This document shows, piece by piece, positions 61,673 through 64,000 of a DNA stretch of 64,000 nucleotides. The DNA is from Defluviitalea raffinosedens (GTDB lineage Bacteria; Bacillota; Clostridia; Lachnospirales; Defluviitaleaceae): the NCBI RefSeq assembly GCF_016908775.1, contig NZ_JAFBEP010000003.1, positions 62,001 through 126,000 of the forward strand, read 5' to 3'. The notes beneath the pieces are model-generated. The model saw only the letters and a program-made list of their open reading frames with translations. It was not told the origin of the DNA and searched no databases. Within the stretch, counting starts at the first letter, position 1. Each line of letters starts with the position of its first letter. Made by a program: the position numbers and the translations under genes.

Positions 61673-62836
61673 CTAGTCTAATTTTCTAGCTCCGTCTCCT
61701 ATATTGGCAATGTAAAAATCAGCTTTTAAGCCGGTTTTCTTTTCGTAATTTTCTCCTACCTGCCTCATAAATCTGTTCACTGCTTCTTCTTTTACAATAG
61801 AGATCGTACAGCCTCCAAATCCTGCTCCGGTCATACGGGCACCCAAAACACCGTCTATTTTCCATGCTTCTTCTACTAAAGTATCTAATTCAAAGCCAGT
61901 TACTTCATATAAATCTCTTAAGGATTTATGGGATTCATTCAAGAGTTTTCCGAAAGCTATAATATCTCCTTGTTTAAGCTTTGCAACTGCTTCTTTTACC
62001 CGGGCATTTTCATACACTGCATGTTCTGCTCTTTTTCTTACAGTTTCAAAGGTAATAAGGTGTTTGTTTTCTTCCCAAACTTCGGGAGTAAGATCTGCCA
62101 AATAATCGATATCCAGACGGGTTTGAAGGGCTGCAACCGCCATATCGCATTCTCTTCTTCTTTCGTTGTATTTTGAATCTTCTAATCCTCTTCTTTTATT
62201 GGTATTGGCGATGATTAATTTCATACCTTGAAGATTTACCGGAACATATTCATATTCTAAAGTATCGCAGTTTAAGTAAATGGCTCTGTCTTTTTTGCCC
62301 ATGCCTACGGCAAATTGGTCCATGATGCCGCAATTAACGCCCACAAATTCATTTTCTACCTTTTGAGAAAGTTTTACCATTTCCAGTTGATCGATCTCAC
62401 AATTAAAGAAATCTTTTAATAAAACACAAGTAACCAGTTCAATGGATGCTGAAGAGGAAAGCCCTGCTCCATTGGGAATAGCGCCATAGTATAAAACTTC
62501 AAAACCTCCCAGAGCAAAACCTTTTTTAAGAAACTGGTCCACAACGCCTTTCGGATAATTTGTCCAGCCGTCTTTTTTATCATATGCAATATTATTTACA
62601 TCCACTTCTACAAGGATGTCAGGGAAATTAACTGATGCAAATTTTATTTTGCTGTCATTTCTTTTTCGTGCAGCAGCAGTGGTTCCAAAGTCCAGAGCGC
62701 AGGGAAAAACATTACCGCCGTTATAGTCAATATGTTCTCCTATCAAATTAATTCTTCCTGGTGCAAAGAAAAGACTTGGTTCTTCGCCCTGACCATAAAG
62801 TTCTGTAAAGCGACTTTTAAGTTCTTGATTATTCAT
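61673..62836 (-). CDS. galK: Galactokinase
   Basis: 387 residues, GHMP kinase. Galactokinase signature [16 protein letters not shown] (~26-41), ATP loop [13 protein letters not shown], and the catalytic Asp region [26 protein letters not shown] closes the C-terminal motif. Phosphorylates galactose. Ribosome site GGAGG; 30 bases after galR. Confidence 0.97.
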   Translation of the reverse strand: MNNQELKSRFTELYGQGEEPSLFFAPGRINLIGEHIDYNGGNVFPCALDFGTTAAARKRNDSKIKFASVNFPDILVEVDVNNIAYDKKDGWTNYPKGVVDQFLKKGFALGGFEVLYYGAIPNGAGLSSSASIELVTCVLLKDFFNCEIDQLEMVKLSQKVENEFVGVNCGIMDQFAVGMGKKDRAIYLNCDTLEYEYVPVNLQGMKLIIANTNKRRGLEDSKYNERRRECDMAVAALQTRLDIDYLADLTPEVWEENKHLITFETVRKRAEHAVYENARVKEAVAKLKQGDIIAFGKLLNESHKSLRDLYEVTGFELDTLVEEAWKIDGVLGARMTGAGFGGCTISIVKEEAVNRFMRQVGENYEKKTGLKADFYIANIGDGARKLD

Positions 62837-62866
62837 TATGATTACCTCCTTTTATATTTTTTAAAA

Positions 62867-63895
62867 TTATTTTTTAGGGCTTGTGCAGGATTCTCTGATC
62901 ATCAGATTGGTGTCCAGGATGATTTTTTGAAAGCCATGCCCTGGGTGTTTTATGATGTCCAGCAAAAGTCTTGCTGATGTTTTTCCTAGAGCATACATAT
63001 TCTGATCTACGGTTGTAAGTTTTGGTTCGCTGATTTCTGAAATGACTATGTTGTCATATCCTATCACGGATAAATCCTCTGGGATAGATATTCCCAACCT
63101 TTTGGCTGCCTGCATCACACCTACCCCCATCCAATCATTGCAGGCAAAAATTGCAGTTGGGGGTTCTTCTTGCTCCAGTCTTTTTTGAACTACCTGGATA
63201 GCAAGCTCCACGGTTTCTAATCCGTTCCCGTTTTCTATGACCAAAATGTTCTCTTTCCTTATAGGGATTTGATGCTTTTTTAAGGTTTCATAATAAACTT
63301 GTTCTTTTATGTCATAAGAGTAGCTGTTTTTGGCTCTTAAAAAGGCAATATCCCTATGCCCCAGCTTAATGAGATACTCCATTGCCTGCAGGGTACCCAT
63401 TTCCTGGTCATTCAGGACAAAATTGCAGCGCACTCCTCTATGATAGCCATTGATCAGTACCAAAGGGATTTTCTTGGCACATTCTTCATAGAAACCGTTT
63501 TCTATATTTTCATACCTGGGGTCTATAACTAAAATGCCATCCACTTGCTTTTCCAAAAGATTTTGGATCTGAGTTCTTTCGGATTCTTCTTTTCCGTCGG
63601 TATCACATAAAAAAAGAGAAAAAGTTTTTTGACTGCACACTTTCTCTATGCCCTTTACCACAACAGGAAAGAATAGGTTGGTAATACTCGGGACAACCAC
63701 TCCTATGGTGTGGGTACTTTTTCCGATTAGGCTTCTGGCAAGATAATTCGGTTTAAAATTTAATGCGTTTATGGCCTCTTCAACTTTTTGTCTGGTTTCT
63801 TCTTTTACGGGGTAATTATTATTGATCACTCTGGATACGGTGGTAATCGATACGCCTGCGTACTTTGCCACGTCTGCTATGGTCGGCTTTTCCAA
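62867..63895 (-). CDS. galR: LacI family regulator of the galactose operon
   Basis: 342 residues from TTG 63895 (LEKPTIADVAKYAGVSITT), after GGAGGTGGGTCA; the longer opening at 63946 runs through the operator. N-terminal LacI helix-turn-helix (IADVAKYAGVSITTVSRVIN), hinge, then a periplasmic-binding-protein-type ligand domain (TIGVVVPSITNLFFPVVVKG). First gene of galR-K-E-T. A perfect palindromic operator overlaps its own leader, so it should repress itself and the operon, relieved by galactose or a metabolite. Confidence 0.93.
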   Translation of the reverse strand: MEKPTIADVAKYAGVSITTVSRVINNNYPVKEETRQKVEEAINALNFKPNYLARSLIGKSTHTIGVVVPSITNLFFPVVVKGIEKVCSQKTFSLFLCDTDGKEESERTQIQNLLEKQVDGILVIDPRYENIENGFYEECAKKIPLVLINGYHRGVRCNFVLNDQEMGTLQAMEYLIKLGHRDIAFLRAKNSYSYDIKEQVYYETLKKHQIPIRKENILVIENGNGLETVELAIQVVQKRLEQEEPPTAIFACNDWMGVGVMQAAKRLGISIPEDLSVIGYDNIVISEISEPKLTTVDQNMYALGKTSARLLLDIIKHPGHGFQKIILDTNLMIRESCTSPKK

Positions 63896-63909
63896 TGACC
63901 CACCTCCTT

Positions 63910-63929
63910 TATAGAAAAGGTTTTCTATA
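63910..63929. promoter_or_regulatory. GalR operator
   Basis: TATAGAAAAGGTTTTCTATA, perfect 9-base arms around GG: a LacI-family type operator between the promoter and the galR ribosome site. Confidence 0.8.
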
Positions 63930-63934
63930 AATTG

Positions 63935-63963
63935 AGCATAGCACATTTGATTTATATTTTCAA
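63935..63963 (-). promoter_or_regulatory. Promoter of galR-K-E-T
   Basis: TTGAAA (63963-63958), 17 bases, TATGCT (63940-63935) on the minus strand. A second inverted repeat (ATATTTTC-AAGA-GAAAATAT, 63953-63972) overlaps the -35. Confidence 0.85.
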
Positions 63964-64000
63964 GAGAAAATATCGTAAATCAAAAATACCATACGTATTT

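Overview
The window comes from a low-GC, endospore-forming-type member of the Clostridia (Firmicutes). The evidence is the anaerobic ferredoxin chemistry (a four-subunit 2-oxoacid:ferredoxin oxidoreductase and an NfnAB transhydrogenase), T-box, S-box and preQ1 leader RNAs, a WalRK/WalHI cluster, SLH and stalk-domain surface proteins, strong AGGAGG-type ribosome binding sites, and small Firmicutes families such as YvrJ, DUF2922, DUF1659 and YmaF. The genus cannot be fixed from the sequence. There is no rRNA, CRISPR array, phage gene or transposase. Nearly everything lies on the minus strand. The exceptions are three small genes at 32.9-34.1 kb, a large surface-protein gene at 46.9-50.0 kb and a 60-residue ORF at 56.8 kb.

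Layout, left to right. 1-4.0 kb: a sugar ABC importer (two permeases and a binding lipoprotein) next to an AraC-type activator with candidate binding sites. 4.5-7.6 kb: a reverse-transsulfuration operon (yrrT-like, mccB, mccA) behind a T-box leader whose specifier reads as Cys. 7.7-15.9 kb: a nine-gene operon behind a SAM-I riboswitch, metQ-metN-metI followed without a terminator by a PaaK-like acyl-CoA ligase, a YbdL-like aminotransferase and all four subunits of a 2-oxoacid:ferredoxin oxidoreductase. 16-18.9 kb: xylAB. 19.1-19.2 kb: tRNA-Gln and tRNA-Leu. 19.4-23.1 kb: gdhA and nfnAB. 23.3-27.1 kb: a PAS histidine kinase, a DsrE-like protein and a cysteine-desulfurase-like enzyme. 27.2-32 kb: a multi-subunit flavin amine/amino-acid dehydrogenase with a sodium symporter. 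32.1-32.7 kb: queT with a preQ1 riboswitch.

32.9-34.1 kb holds small plus-strand genes, two of them with sporulation-type promoter sequences. They converge on an rlmH gene that lacks its conserved C-terminal tail. 34.6-46.4 kb: murA and the Wal cluster (walR, walK, an unknown secreted protein, walH, walI), then a LysM/G5/M23 peptidase, an SLH protein, and a ComK-like regulator next to a sigma factor. 46.4-54.7 kb: surface proteins (a 1049-residue S-layer-like protein, a TolC-like stalk protein, two more stalk-domain proteins). 55-56.6 kb: a YvrJ/DUF2922/DUF1659 group, a coiled-coil protein and thioredoxin. 57-59 kb: an MFS permease and a lipoprotein cyclophilin. 59.1-64 kb: the galR-galK-galE-galT operon with a palindromic operator.

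Two themes stand out. First, the S-box operon has the gene content and regulatory logic of a reductive route to methionine (an acid to its acyl-CoA, then to the 2-oxo acid, then to the amino acid), co-regulated with methionine uptake. Second, sequences matching the WalR box (TGTWAH-N5-TGTWAH) occur at three places inside and beside the Wal cluster: before the unknown secreted protein, before the M23 peptidase, and as a group of three before a large stalk-domain surface protein. This suggests a local Wal regulon. Several dispersed palindrome families and a structured-looking leader upstream of the S-layer-like gene are also recorded.
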